From Scleromitrula shiraiana (Eukaryota; Ascomycota; Leotiomycetes; Helotiales; Sclerotiniaceae), in NCBI GenBank assembly GCA_028455995.1, contig JABELC010000002.1:2418001-2482000 (forward strand): DNA of 64,000 nucleotides. Reading direction: 5' to 3'. Below the pieces are notes generated by a model. It was not told where the DNA came from, searched no databases, and saw only the letters and a program-made list of their open reading frames with translations. The position numbers were made by a program, and so were the translations under genes. This document shows, piece by piece, positions 35,918-48,643 of the stretch; position 1 is the stretch's first letter; every line of letters begins with the position of its first letter.

Positions 35918-37829
35918 GGTTATTTAGCTGGATGAAAAAAAGTCAAGAGAAGCTCTTTGGTTCTTAACAATATGAAGTTATATGGTATTCTATGATACAG
36001 CAAACTCGGGGAACATCATGACGAGAAAACATCCTTTGCAAGAGCTTGCAGCAATTCGGCCTATGAGACAGTTCTTTACCGATCATAATCTACTCATTAC
36101 GACCCTGTGCAAGATATGGATATCTTGCATATCCATACATATGCAATTAATGTTCAGCCCTCATGCTCTCTAGTGTCGGCGGCGGCGAAATTTCCTCGGC
36201 CTGTGGCAATTCCCATTTCTGTTTCACGACCCACGCCTTTGATGCAGTGTAGCCAAAGGGGATTTTCCCCGCACCAGATGCATAAAAAATCCAAAGTGGG
36301 AATTGAGAGCCTCATTGAAGTTTTTGTCTTTACCATCATCACTGCCCTTCTAGATCTCCAGATAATCACTCAAATTTACGTAACTGTAATTGAGTCACTT
36401 GTACCCGAAGAACTTTTGATGTCACAATGGCTTGCATGACGGCGTACGATATGCAATCCTTGCAAACCAGTTGTTTTGCAAAGTAAGATCTTACATATTG
36501 GCAATCTCACCAATGCGGCGGGCGGCCTGAAACCTATCTTGCAGCTAGTTCCGCTGCCTGGCTAAAAAAGTTATTGCATTTTCATTTCACATAGACAGCT
36601 TGCATTTATTAAGTTAAATTTGTTGTATCAATAATTCAACTCTATTGCATCAAATTAATTGATGACCTCAGTACAGTTCCTCGACCCCTAGTCTTTTCGA
36701 TTGGTCTGTTCGGTCGGGCAAATCACGCAACATCTGATTTCTTAGTCATTAACCATATGAGACCACTGGTGAACCTTGTCTAGGATCAAAAACAACGACT
36801 TGCATTTACTCAATGTGATAGATCTTTTGCCTGTTACATTCGTTGAGATAATGTTAGATCCTTTATATTTGGTACATCTGATAAAGAAAAGCTTGCGACC
36901 TAGGTACCTTCCTGTACAATATTCCCGATTGGTACTCATGTTATAAAAATAACATTTATAGATCTCGTCTATCTACGCCACAAATTTAGGGATGGCTCCC
37001 GTTACGCAAGCCACCAGACATCATGAAGCACGATTTATCATATTCGGGAATCACCTACGTAGAGACAGTGTATGGCCAAGATCTACCAACGACGAAGGAA
37101 CGTGCATCAATAGGAACTGATGCAAGACTTTTAAAATACGGTCAACATCCCTTGCCTGAATCTCTAGGAAAGAAGAGGGAAGAACATAGCGGTATAGAAA
37201 GGTGGCAAAGAATAGGGGGGGTTGCCGAGGGTTTCACACATAGAGCCTATATGGTTTATGTTGTGCGGAAGGCGGTATCAATTGCATCATGGTTGACAAA
37301 TAGACTTTCGGAAAAGACCCAGCGCCAGCGGATATGAAATTGCATTTTCCTGATCAAATGTGGTTTCGTGCATAACTTCTCAGGAGAATTCGCCAGAAGG
37401 GTCACAGGAGCTACGTAGTATAGAATGTTCCCTAACTTAGGAAGGTATTGAGGTGATCATCTTCTTGAGCGCGACGTTACGGAACGAACTTCAGGTCGTG
37501 AGAGGAATAATACTGCAGTCTCCACTGTTGATTTACAAAAAATGGTGTTATTTGAATCAGCTGAAGCCCGAAATGGGATGCAGAGTGAGACAACCTAGGA
37601 AGGAGGAAATCGGCTTGACATGACCCACTGTGTATTGTTTTTATCGTATTCTTTTCATTCTCGATTGCTGTTCATAACTATAAAAGATGCTGGCTAGAAA
37701 GCAATCATTCAGTGGCCTACTTCATTGACTCGCCTCTCACTCCTATAGCATTTATAGAGTAAGTGTATCACTAGCTTTCAAGAGTTATCTTTCGAACTAA
37801 CGGTTCTGAACCTTCTTTAGCCTTCGGCC
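35918..37829. promoter_or_regulatory. Divergent intergenic region between MFS transporter and NRPS
   Basis: 1.9 kb with no convincing gene. Overlapping short frames near 36107-36440 and 37023-37337 have no family features. It must contain both promoters. A TATA box sits before the NRPS (37679). I found no regulator gene or obvious repeated operator by eye. Confidence 0.5.
37679..37685 (+). promoter_or_regulatory. TATA box of the NRPS gene
   Basis: TATAAAA in the context AACTATAAAAGATGCTGG lies ~145 bases before the ATG. It is followed by a CT-rich stretch (CTCGCCTCTCACTCC) typical of fungal transcription starts. It is seen directly; function is inferred. Confidence 0.5.
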
Positions 37830-40800
37830 ATGGCCTTCACATCTAACCCCTACTTATCTGACAGCATATATAGAGAGAAGTCAGAGCTCTCCACCAAAGA
37901 GCCAGCGAATGGTGCAAATTCTGTGGCTGAATCACTGGCATTAGCGTCGAAACATTATATCTCAGGTCTATTATCAGATCATACCCCATCCACTGTGGAA
38001 GATATTTTTGTGACGCAAAGAGAAGAATCAGTCGACCCATTCTCACTCCTAGATTCCAAGCAAGACTTGCACGAGGTCCAAACACAACTATCCTACTCCA
38101 CAAACATTGTCGACGCCTATCCATGCACAGCTCTACAGGAAGGTCTCTTAGCATTGTCGATGAAAGAGTCTGGTAGTTTCACTCCTCAAATAATTTGCAA
38201 GCTGCCAGCAAATGTTCATCTTGAGAAGTTCAGAGATGCTTGGCAAACCACAGTTGATTCAAATTCGACTCTTCGGACGACATTTGTCCAGACTAGATTA
38301 GCTGGTTTAATCCAAGTAGTGCTGAGACCTGATGAGATCCATTGGTCGACAGATGATGACCTAGAGTCATATCTGAAGAATGACAGAGAAATCATTCCTT
38401 CGTTCTCCACTCCATTGTTAAGATACGGTCTCATTCGTGATCTTAAACAATCTTGTTTATATTTTGTATGGACGTTCCATCATGCCGTCATTGATGGATG
38501 GGCGATGCGGTTGATACTTAAACAAGTTGACCAATTATACCGGAACGAACAGGTCCAGCCACTTCTAGATTTCAATCACTTCATAGCCTATCACTTGCAG
38601 ATGGAGAAGGCTTCACGAACCAAGTCCGAGACTTTTTGGAGGAGCCACTTGACTAATGTTGAATCTACCCCATTCCCTGGCGTCTCTACTATGTCACGAG
38701 TGAGTGGTCATCGTGAACGGCACATCCCAGCATCTGAAAATTTATTAGCTGGTGCGACAATTTCTACCATCATACAAGCCGCGTGGGCGATCTTGATTGG
38801 ACGCCGAACGGCAACGACAGAGGCAACTTTCGGTCTCGTTCTAGCCGGGAGAAATGCGAAGTTGACAGGCATTAGGAGAGTGAACGGTCCGACATTCACG
38901 ACTCTGCCTATGAGAGTTCTAATTGACAATGAAAAATCAGCCGAAGAATTCTTCACGTCAATTCATACAACACGAGTAGCTATGAAACCATATCAGCATG
39001 TTGGTCTTCAGAATATCCGTAAACTCAATGCAGATTGTGCCCAAGCTTGCAACTTTCAAAATCTCCTCGTCATACAGCCCGAATTACAACGGGATCAAGC
39101 TAGCTTGTTCTATGCTAGAGAAAATGCTTCTGATCATTGGGCAAAATTGAATGCTTATCCATTGATGATGCAATGTGACTTGACGAAGAATGGTTTCACC
39201 GCAATGGCCAGCTTCGATAGCAAGGTGATTTCTGAGCAGGAAGTTGAGATTCTCCTTGAACAATTTGACGGCATAATTTCATGCTTATCCGATCCTAAGA
39301 TATTACTTTCCGAAATTGGACTTCAAAAACAGCCAGAGACTAATCTGATAATAAGAGATGCTGGTGTTGAGCAAGTACAATCTTGTGCCCATGAGGTTAT
39401 TCAAAAGACAGCTCAGAGTTATTGGTCTGAAATAGCTATAACTTCATGGGATGGGTCAGTGACGCACACGAAACTACATTTTTTATCCGATCGATTAGCG
39501 TCTCACCTACAAGCACTGGGAGCCGGACCTGAGGTTATGGTGGCACTTGTGTTTGAAAAGTCTCTGTGGATGGTTATTGCGATGCTAGCAACAATGAAGA
39601 GCGGTGCTGTCTTTGTGCCTATGAACCCAGACCATCCAAAGGATCGAATTCAAAAATTGGTGAAGCAGATAGGAGGAGCTATTATGCTCTGTTCCGAGAG
39701 TCTCATCGAGAAATTCGGCGGTATTGCAGACAAGACATTTGCTGTTGGACAATCTGCTCTTGAAATCCTACCTGAAGGTCCGTTAAGAGCAGTCGCTGAA
39801 CCAAGTAATACCGTCTACGTGATTTTTACCTCGGGGAGCACAGGAGAGCCGAAGGGGTGTGTGATAGATCATGCTACATGCTGCACTACCATGAAGTATT
39901 TGTCAGCATTCTTACAGATGGACTCTAACAGCCGTATATTGCAGCTATCGGCCTATACATTTGATGGGTGCATACTCGAGATATTAACAGCATTGAGTGT
40001 TGGAGGAACTGTCTGTATTCCGTCTGAGGATGAGAAAATGAATGATATTACCTCAGCCATCAATCGCATGAAAGTCAACGTTGTATTTACGACACCATCG
40101 TTTGGCAGGCTGATTCGCCCCGAGACCGTCCCAACTCTAAAGATTCTCGCTGTCGGAGGCGAGAAATTGGTTCAGGAGGATCTAGACCGGTGGATTGGCA
40201 ACGTCAAACTGTTCCAAGTGTATGGCCCTACTGAATGCTGTGTTATCTGTATTGGAAACGAGGTCGCAGGCAAAGGTTTGGATCCGAGTACGCTTGGCAA
40301 GGGGTTCATCGGAAGTTATATCGTGCTAGACGAGATGAATCAATTGGCTCAGCCAGGAATCGTTGGTGAACTTTTAATTGGGGGACCTCATCTTTCACGC
40401 GGGTATCTTAATAATATCGAGAAGACTGCAGCAGCATTTGTACCCACACCATCTTGCATACCCAGTGATAATACCCGTTGGACACGGTGGTATAAAACAG
40501 GTGACTTGGTGAGGATGGAAGCTGATGGAACAATGTTTTACGTTTCACGAAAAGACACTGTATGTTTGATTAATTCTTTTGGATGCAAATATCACCCTTC
40601 CCCGCTTCACTATCTCAAATTCATAGCATTTCCGAACAGTTTCGAAGTGTTTTGTGTTTCATACTAAATGAATGTTAGGGTTCACAAGTCAAACTTCATG
40701 GCCAAAGAGTTGAGATGGGAGAGATAGAATCACATCTGCACCGATATCTCCAGGACAACAAAGTTGTGGATGTCGCCACAGCTATAGCTACACCGACTGA

Positions 40801-43800
40801 TAATAGCAGACCATCGTTCTTGGCAGCGTTTATTTGTCTTCAAGCTAGCTCTGATACCAGAAATAAGGTGGAGAGAACTTCTCTATTGGGTAAACGCCTC
40901 GATATTCCTGTCGTCGAAACACTTATCAAAAGTTTGAGTGCTGCCATTCCTCAATACATGATACCAAAGGTTTATATCACCTTACCATCAATGCCTCTCA
41001 ATCCTTCTGGGAAAATTGACCGTCCGCAACTTCAGACTATTGCTTCAAATTTAACGGCTTTGGAATTCGCTTACTATTCTGGCCAAGAGACTGATAAAGT
41101 TGATCCAATTACTGAGAAGGAGTATAAACTGCAGCATTTGTGGGCAGAAACATTGAAGTTACCTCAAGATATGATTGGAAGGAGCGATAGCTTTACAAGA
41201 CTAGGTGGAGATTCAATTCTTGCCATGAAACTTGTTGCTTTATGTCGAGAGCAAGGTCTTGGTGTGACTGTTGCGAATATTTTTCAATCTCCTATCTTAT
41301 CAGATTTGGCGACCCTCTGCATAGATCTAAATTCTAGAGATACTGCTAGACAAGCTGATATCGAGGCTTTCGCGATGATTGGTGGCCGATCTCAACTTGC
41401 TTCCGTCGTCAAAAGCTCATTGTCTACTTACAATATTCAAATGAGTGATGTTGAAGACCTATATCCATGCACTCCTTTCCAGGAAGGAATCGTGGCTCTC
41501 TCGATCAGTCATACAGGAGCTTATATTGCACAACATGTTTTCGAACTACCTGATCATGTTAAATCTAATCTTGACAAGTTTCACTCTGCATGGCTTAATC
41601 TTGTACAATCGAGTCCAATTCTCCGCACACGTATCATCGAAACAGAATCCTCTGGCCTGATGCAGGTGGTGGTCAAGGAAAACGTTGTTTTTGATACACA
41701 GAGTGGTCTTCGACGATATTTACAGTCCGACAAAGACCGCTCTATGAGTCTGGGCTTGCCTCTTAGTCGTTATGCCATAGTAACAGACACTAGCCAGGGG
41801 CCAACTAAACAATTCTTTGTATGGACACTTCACCACGCGAACTATGATGCGTGGTCTATGGCTTTAATGTTAGAACATGTGGGGAGAGAGTTTAAGTTCC
41901 TTACGCAACCCTCTATCAAAGGCATAGATAAGGCAGAAAAGCCGTATATTCCATTTAACCGATTTATCGAAGGACTGCAAAAACTCGACACAAAAGGAGC
42001 TCATAACTTCTGGAAATTTCAATTTGAGGATGCAGATCCAGAGCCAGTACACTTCCCCACAGTTCCCCTGGGATATCAACCTCTCCCCGATGCGTTAGCG
42101 TGGCGGAAGATCAATTTGGTCCGCAAGATCGATTCGGAGTTTAGAACTTCAAATCTTATCAGAACAGCTTGGGCTATTACTATCAGCAATTATTCAAATT
42201 CGAATGATGTAATATTTGGAGAGGTTTTAGCAGGTCGTACAGGCTCAACTATTGATTTGGCGAGAACCGTGGGACCGACTCTAGCCACTGTTCCTGTGAG
42301 TACACTCTTCGGTTTTTTTATTGCTTCATTCATTCAATTCGTCAGCCCAAAAGTGTTGGAGAACCATGTTTTAGTCTCGCGATTCCCGTACTCTCTATCG
42401 AATATGCCATCTTGGGTTGAGTATCGATGATTAAATCATCTGATATCGTGGGAGGTCTATTGCCAAACATTTCTTCTCGCATACATTGATATGAATCGAA
42501 GAACACCTATAAAATTATCTATATGCTCATTCCCACTAAACTGATCTCCATTACCGAGAAAAAGCTAATTCAAATCCTATAGGTCAGAATCTCATTGGAC
42601 TCCGATGAAACAGCCGTCAATTTACTTAGAAGGGTTCAGGCTAACATGTTAAGAATGATGCCATTTGAGCAAACTGGATTATCAAATATACAGCAGTTGA
42701 GTAGAAAGCTGAAGAAGGCATGTAGCTTTCAAAACATCCTCGTCATACAACCAAGAGGAAACTCTGCGTTGGACGGATCATTCATGGGTCGTCGACAACT
42801 GGAACTTGTAGATGCAACCGTTTGGGACACCAACGCGTTGACACTCGAATGTTACTTGAATGCTGAGGGGTTGAATGCTAAGGCAATTTTCGATCCAAAT
42901 GTTATTGATCGTAGTCAGATGGATAGGATATTGTCTCAATTCCACCATATCTTGCAACAGTTATGTCTCGAGGAAACAGATAAGTCTATCCAGGAGATCA
43001 ATACCATCAGTGAATCGGACTTGGATCAAGTTTGGAGTTGGAATAAAGATCTACCAGAATTGATGAAATCATGTGTCCATAACTTGATTGATGAGATGAA
43101 AGAGCAGGATCCTCATGCACCCGCTATCTGTTCTTGGGATGGCGATCTTACTCGCACTGAGCTGAATGAGCTCTCATCTGGACTGGCTCACAATTTAATT
43201 GAGTTAGGAGTAGGACCAGAAACTAAGGTCCCCACCTTATTCACAAAATCCAAGTGGGCAATCGTAGCTGTGTTGGCTATTATAAAAGCTGGTGCAGCAT
43301 TTGTCCCTTGCGATCCGTCTCATCCTAGATCACGACTCGCTTCAATCTTCGAACAAGTTGGCGCTAAATTTATTCTTTGCTCCAACGGTGCCGAAGAATT
43401 GTGTAAAGAATTGTTACCTCATGGCAGAATAATTGCTGTTGGAGGGGAAAGAACTCAGGCTGTGCTTTCAAGCCCAATGAATGTTTCTAGTATTGTCACC
43501 CCTGAAGACTCTCTTTATATTTGCTTCACATCTGGAACTTCTGGAACTCCGAAGGGTACAGTCGTAACCCATCAAGCATATTGCTCTGGTGCTAGAGATC
43601 ACAGCAAAGCACTTCATTTTGAACCGACATCTCGATTTCTTCAATTTGCATCGTATACATTTGATACGAGTATCGAGGATATCCTTACAACGCTGATCTC
43701 TGGAGGCTGCTTGTGTATTCCTAGTGAAGAAGAGAGAATGACTGATATAGTTGGGGCTATATCCAGAATGAATGTGAATACAGCAGATCTCACACCTTCC

Positions 43801-46125
43801 TATATCAGCTCCATATCACCGGACTCTGTTCCAACTCTGAAACGAGTGACATTAGGTGGTGAACCTATCACTTCTAATGTTATCAAGATATGGGCAGACC
43901 GAGTTCATCTAATAAACGCATATGGAACTACCGAATGTGTGGTTACTTCAACGTATGCAGACATGTCCACGGATACTCATCCTACAAATATAGGAAAAGG
44001 AGTAGGTGCAGTTCCTTGGATTGTAGCTGTTGAAGATTCAAATCGACTTGTTCCTATTGGTTCCGTCGGAGAATTACTCATTGAAGGACCTGCGATGGCA
44101 ACAGGATATCTCAATGATGAGGAGAAAACCAATGCTGCCTTCATTAAGAGTCCTAGCTGGGCTCGCAGAGTTGGTTCCAATCAGCAACGTCCCAGTCGTC
44201 TCTATAAGACTGGTGATCTGGCGCAGTACAATGCAGATGGAACAATTAGTTATCTTGGTCGCAAAGATACCCGAATCAAGCTCCGAGGTCTACGTATAGA
44301 GATAGCAGATGTTGAACATCACATTCTCAGCTACCCAGCTGTTCTAAAAACAATGGCTGTTTTACCTAATACGGGACCCTATGCCGATCAACTCACAGCT
44401 ATACTCGAACTAGACGTGAATTTGAGTTCTAGGCAAAGCAGCGAAATTGAAGTAATAGGCAACCTAGAGCTAGAAGCATTGGGATTCTCATCCTCTCGTG
44501 TCTCCGATTATTTGTTGGATAAACTGCCAGCATACATGATTCCTTCTTCCTGGATTGTTGTCAAAACCTTACCTCTTCATACCTCTGGGAAATTAGATCG
44601 GTCTAGGCTAAGCAAATGGCTTGCAAATCTACCACAAAAGCACCAATCTGGTATTTACTCGAAGAGCAGCGAAGCTCCTTTCATCTCTCCAGATGATAAG
44701 ATTGCATTGGAGCTTAGCAATAAAGTTGCACAGCTCATTTCAACTTCGTCTTCCAAATTTCGTGCTGAAATTGCGGGTCGCGATGTCAATCTATCTTCTG
44801 TGGGCATAGATTCGATCAAGATAATGTCTTTGGCGGCTTCTATTAAACGCTCATATGGAGTTAATATACCGATGACAATTCTCATTCATCATCTGACGAC
44901 CATCACGGATATTTCAAGACATATATCTTTGGCTACTAAGACAAATCAGGATAATGTTCTCATGGAACAAATCAATCAGATCGATCTGATGAAAGAGCTC
45001 TCAGCCTTAGATGCTCAATTAGCATCGATTCAGCACTACTTTGGAGTAGTTTTTCTAACTGGAGCAAGCGGCTTTCTGGGGACGCAAATCTTGCGAGAAC
45101 TTCTAAATAGACCAGGAGTTGATAAAGTGATCGTTCACGTGCGGGCGGCAAATGAGGAAAAAGGTCGGCATAAAATCATAAGTGCAGCCAAGGCAGCGAA
45201 ATGGTGGAGAGAATCCCTAGCCTCAAAACTCGAGGTTTGGGCTGGGGATCTAGCAAAACCTATGCTAGGACTCAATTCCCAACAATGGCAAAAACTCCAA
45301 ACGACCAATGCAATTATCCATAATGGAGCCTCGGTGCAATGGAACGCAAGCTATCATACCTTGAAAGCAGCTAATGTCAATTCTACTTTTGATTTACTCA
45401 GGAGTATTACCGAGTCTCCTTCATCTCCAAGATTTGTTTATGTTTCCGGTGGCCGCGATTTCGAAGAAGAGGCAGATGATCAAACGACGGCAAAAATGAT
45501 GAAAGAACTTGATGGATATAGCCAAACGAAATTTGTATCCGAGCTACTAGTACGAAATTTCGCCAGACGAGCAGCAGAATCGGGCCAGAATGATTACATA
45601 TCGATTGTCAAACCCGGACTTATCATCGGAACTCTACAAGAAGGAGTAGCGAACACGGGTGATTTCCTCTGGAGATATGTCTCTGCTGCACTAAATATCG
45701 GCGCCTATCCCATTCCCAGTTCCGGCGATTGGCTGCGCGTTGCTAATGCGGATTTGGTGGCTAACGCTACTATTAACGCGCTGTTACTTGAACCTAGCGA
45801 TGCTGTTAAGGATCGCACGATTGAGATTACGGGGGGAGTAGACATGCAGAGCTTCTGGGATATAGTAAATACGCGTATGGATCAACGACTTCGAGGTGTT
45901 TCTCCAGAGGTGTGGTATAAATTGATACAAGATGATATTGAGCATCGAACGGAGACGCATCCGCTTTGGCCGGTGGCGCATCTTTTGACGAAGGAGGGGA
46001 ATTTGGGGAAGAGTAGGAGACCTGGGGGGTTGGATGAGGTGGTGGTGAGGGAGGTGGAGGAGGCGGTTGGGATGAATGTTGGGTTTTTGAAGGAGATTGG
46101 ATTTTTTGGCGGGGGTGAGAAGTGA
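37830..46125 (+). CDS. Dimodular NRPS with terminal reductase: C-A-T-C-A-T-R
   Basis: Three exons (37830-40559, 40679-42295, 42583-46125) give 2,629 residues. Order: C1 (~95-480; AYPCTALQEGL, HHAVIDGW active site ~217); A1 (~520-1000; VIFTSGSTGEPKG ~666, VYGPTE, YKTGDLVRMEADG, QVKLHGQRVEMGEIE, NPSGKIDR); T1 (LGGDSILAMKL, Ser ~1089); C2 (~1165-1590; LYPCTPFQEG, HHANYDAW with Gly changed to Ala); A2 (~1620-2130; CFTSGTSGTPKG, AYGTTE, RKDTRIKLRGLRIEIADVE, HTSGKLDR); T2 (VGIDSIKIMSL); R (~2265-2629; FLTGASGFLGTQILREL NADPH motif, YVSGG, GYSQTKF catalytic Tyr/Lys). It should condense two residues onto something donated to C1 and release the peptide reductively as aldehyde, alcohol or cyclic imine. 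No initial A-T is present upstream. Both introns lie between conserved motifs; the second (287 nt) is long. The product is unknown. Confidence 0.93.
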
Positions 46126-47015
46126 AGTGAAGATACGATGTAGATGAGAGGGCGAATGTGTTGTGTGGGGGTATTTTATATGTGTGGAGTCATTGTTGAT
46201 GGTGCCAATAAATTCGAGCTTTCCTTTTTTTTTCTTTTTTTTTTTTTTCGTATGCTTTTCAATCATGCAACGGCCATCCATTCATTGGTTTTAGTTTTAG
46301 TATTGATACACAAAATTTTCTGTTGGTTTTTTGATGTAGCATGAGTTCAATGTATTGCAGTTTATTGTGGTTAAGGACAATTTTAAACTACTCTACTATA
46401 GATCCAATATTGTTCGATTTAATTTCAGCAAAAAAAATCAACAAATAATGCTAACGGACAATTTCCATGTATGCATAATGCAAATATAAATATAAATAGA
46501 AATGTGAATAGAAGAGAAGTTCAATTATATTATATTATAGCATATCCCATTATGTAACATCCATCCAACCATGGATCCATACTCATCCAGCTAACTAAAC
46601 ATATACCCCATCACATCACTTAAAATCTCAAACTTTCAATATCCAAATCCAACCCCAGACGCCGTTTTTCTCTCGCCACTAATAGATCGATAGATAGATT
46701 AAAATCCATCTGTTGAGAGCCGATACCCTCCCTCCCAATCCCATTAAACTCCTTCCTTCCTATATCCAGCCATACATACATCCATCCTATCCCATATGCA
46801 TTCAATTTGCGAGAAGTAGAAACAAAAATAGCTTGGTACAAACAAATGAATAAATGAACAAACGAATAAGCAATATAAACCTGAATATACTTTACTTTGC
46901 TAAATTGGCACTTTTGATTTGTTGATGCTTTTCCATCCCATCCCATCCTCTCATTTTCTCCTTCAAGTTTCCCACCCCATATCCCACTCAATTAAATTTA
47001 ATCTCCCCTCTTCTC
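46126..47015. other. Convergent 3' spacer
   Basis: This lies between the NRPS (+) and the ACT-domain gene (-). A T-rich run at 46225-46247 may be part of the NRPS 3' end. The frame at 46620-46991 has no protein-like pattern. Otherwise AT-rich, nothing seen. Confidence 0.55.
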
Positions 47016-48643
47016 CTAACCTTCCGACTCCTTCCCCAATAACCTCAACAACGTCCCCAACGCCCTCCCACTCCCCTCCCCATTCAAAATAACCGCTCCC
47101 GCCCTTGCCGTACTGAGATACGAAAGCTCTTCCCCCTCCCCTCCATCCGTCCCCCCATCACCACACCCACCCCCCATCTTCATATCATCCACCAGCCTCC
47201 CCGCAACCCCACAAACAATCCCCGTACAACCCTCCGGCAACCCTACCAAATCCAAAAAGATCGCGACCAAATCCCCATCCATCTCCCCCTGAATCTCGCC
47301 TCCGAACAGCGAGCGCAGCGACTTGTCGATGAGCAGGGAGGGGCCTTCTTCGAGGGAGATGGTGAGCGAGAGGAAGATGGGGCGGAGCGTGAGCGCCGTT
47401 ATGATGCCGATGTAGAGACGGGGGTTTATTTTGTCGAGGGGGGTGGGCGGGAATGAGGGCGAGGAGGCGGAGGAGGAGTAGGAATTTCCGTTTGTGTGGC
47501 CATGGCCATTGCCGTTTGTGTGGGGTCCTCTTTCGGAATGGTGGAAGTGTTCTTTTCCGGAGCATTGGATTAGATGGAGACCGGGTTGGATGAAGGGGGT
47601 TACGTTTCCGCGCTTAAGGTGTTTGAAGGTGCGGATTTGGAGCTCGGCGATATTGGACGGGGGTGGTGTGGATGGGGGATTGGAATTAGAATTTGAAGAG
47701 GGGATTCGAGAGTGGGATGTTGGGGTTGGGACTACGTATGCGGATTGTTCTTCGGAGAATTCGAAGCCGCGGGCTAGGAGGGTTGTTCCGACCGTGTGGC
47801 GATCTTTTGAGGGCACGAGGATGAAATCCGTGTAGTAGGTTGTGATGAAGAAGATGGGGATTCCGGCCAGGGCGAGTGGTGAGGTTAGATCCATTACTCT
47901 TTGTCCTGCGTCTGTTCCGGTGCTGTTGACGGAGAAGACGGTATAGCTATCTGTTGATATTTGAACCTTGTTGATATCATCTTTTGGGAGAGAGTCAATA
48001 ACTGGCTGGAATACTGTCTCGGCCCAAGACTTTTGACAAACAACGGAACATTCGATTGGAGTCACGCTTATATTGAGAAAGCCATGCTCGCTATCAGTAG
48101 TGGAGAGGTTTTCTCCAAACTCTTCATCCCCGTCTTGTTGGCTCGTATCTTTATATGGTAATAATACCCTTAAGATTGGCTGCAACAATGAGAAGTACAG
48201 CGGTAGCGGTACATGAATGAGGCTGAATTCGCCCTCCTGACTGTGGTCAGTATAATTTTTCAAGCCAAGAAGTTTGACCATCATTCCCTCGAAGGAAGTC
48301 ATGACTCAAGATAGAAAGCAAGAAAGGGGAAGCGAGATGAATGTGTTCATGGAATAGTTTGCCGTATGAATAATTTGTCTTGGAGTGGCATTGATAAAGA
48401 AACAGATGCAGATAAAGAATAAGAAGAAAACTTTTCATGCAGATGTTGAGTGAATGAAATGCAACTTGTGATGTTACTACATCTAATCTGACCAACAAGG
48501 TACCGAAGTACAAACGGTACAATCTCCAACCCCTATACAAGCGACCACCCGAACAAGCATGCTTTAAATCCATTTTTTCTCTCTGCCTTCTATGAACCAA
48601 ATAAATAAGAACAACTCACAATGAATGATATTTGAGCATTCAT
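47016..48643 (-). CDS. CASTOR/GATS-like ACT-domain protein (putative amino-acid sensor)
   Basis: The core reads FSLIHVPLPLYFSLLQPILR, FLNISVTPIECSVVC, a strand/helix region with YTVFSVNSTG, GIPIFFITTYYTDFILVPSK and TLLARGFEFSEEQ. This order matches the tandem ACT domains of animal CASTOR1 (arginine sensor of the GATOR2/TORC1 route), including the TYxTDFILV segment. Fungal homologues are uncharacterised, so arginine sensing is only a possibility. I prefer a two-exon model: 48643-48620 (MNAQISFI) joined to 48236-47016 through a 383-nt intron. It gives MNAQISFIEGEFSLIHVPLP, where the first beta strand runs straight into the conserved one, 414 residues in all. The alternative start at 48302 (MTSFEGMM) lacks that strand. 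A low-complexity NGNGHGHTNGN loop interrupts the second half. Confidence 0.68.

Noticed and set aside
37023..37337. Open frame upstream of the NRPS, considered as a missing loading module
   Set aside because: No adenylation or carrier motif is present in it or nearby.
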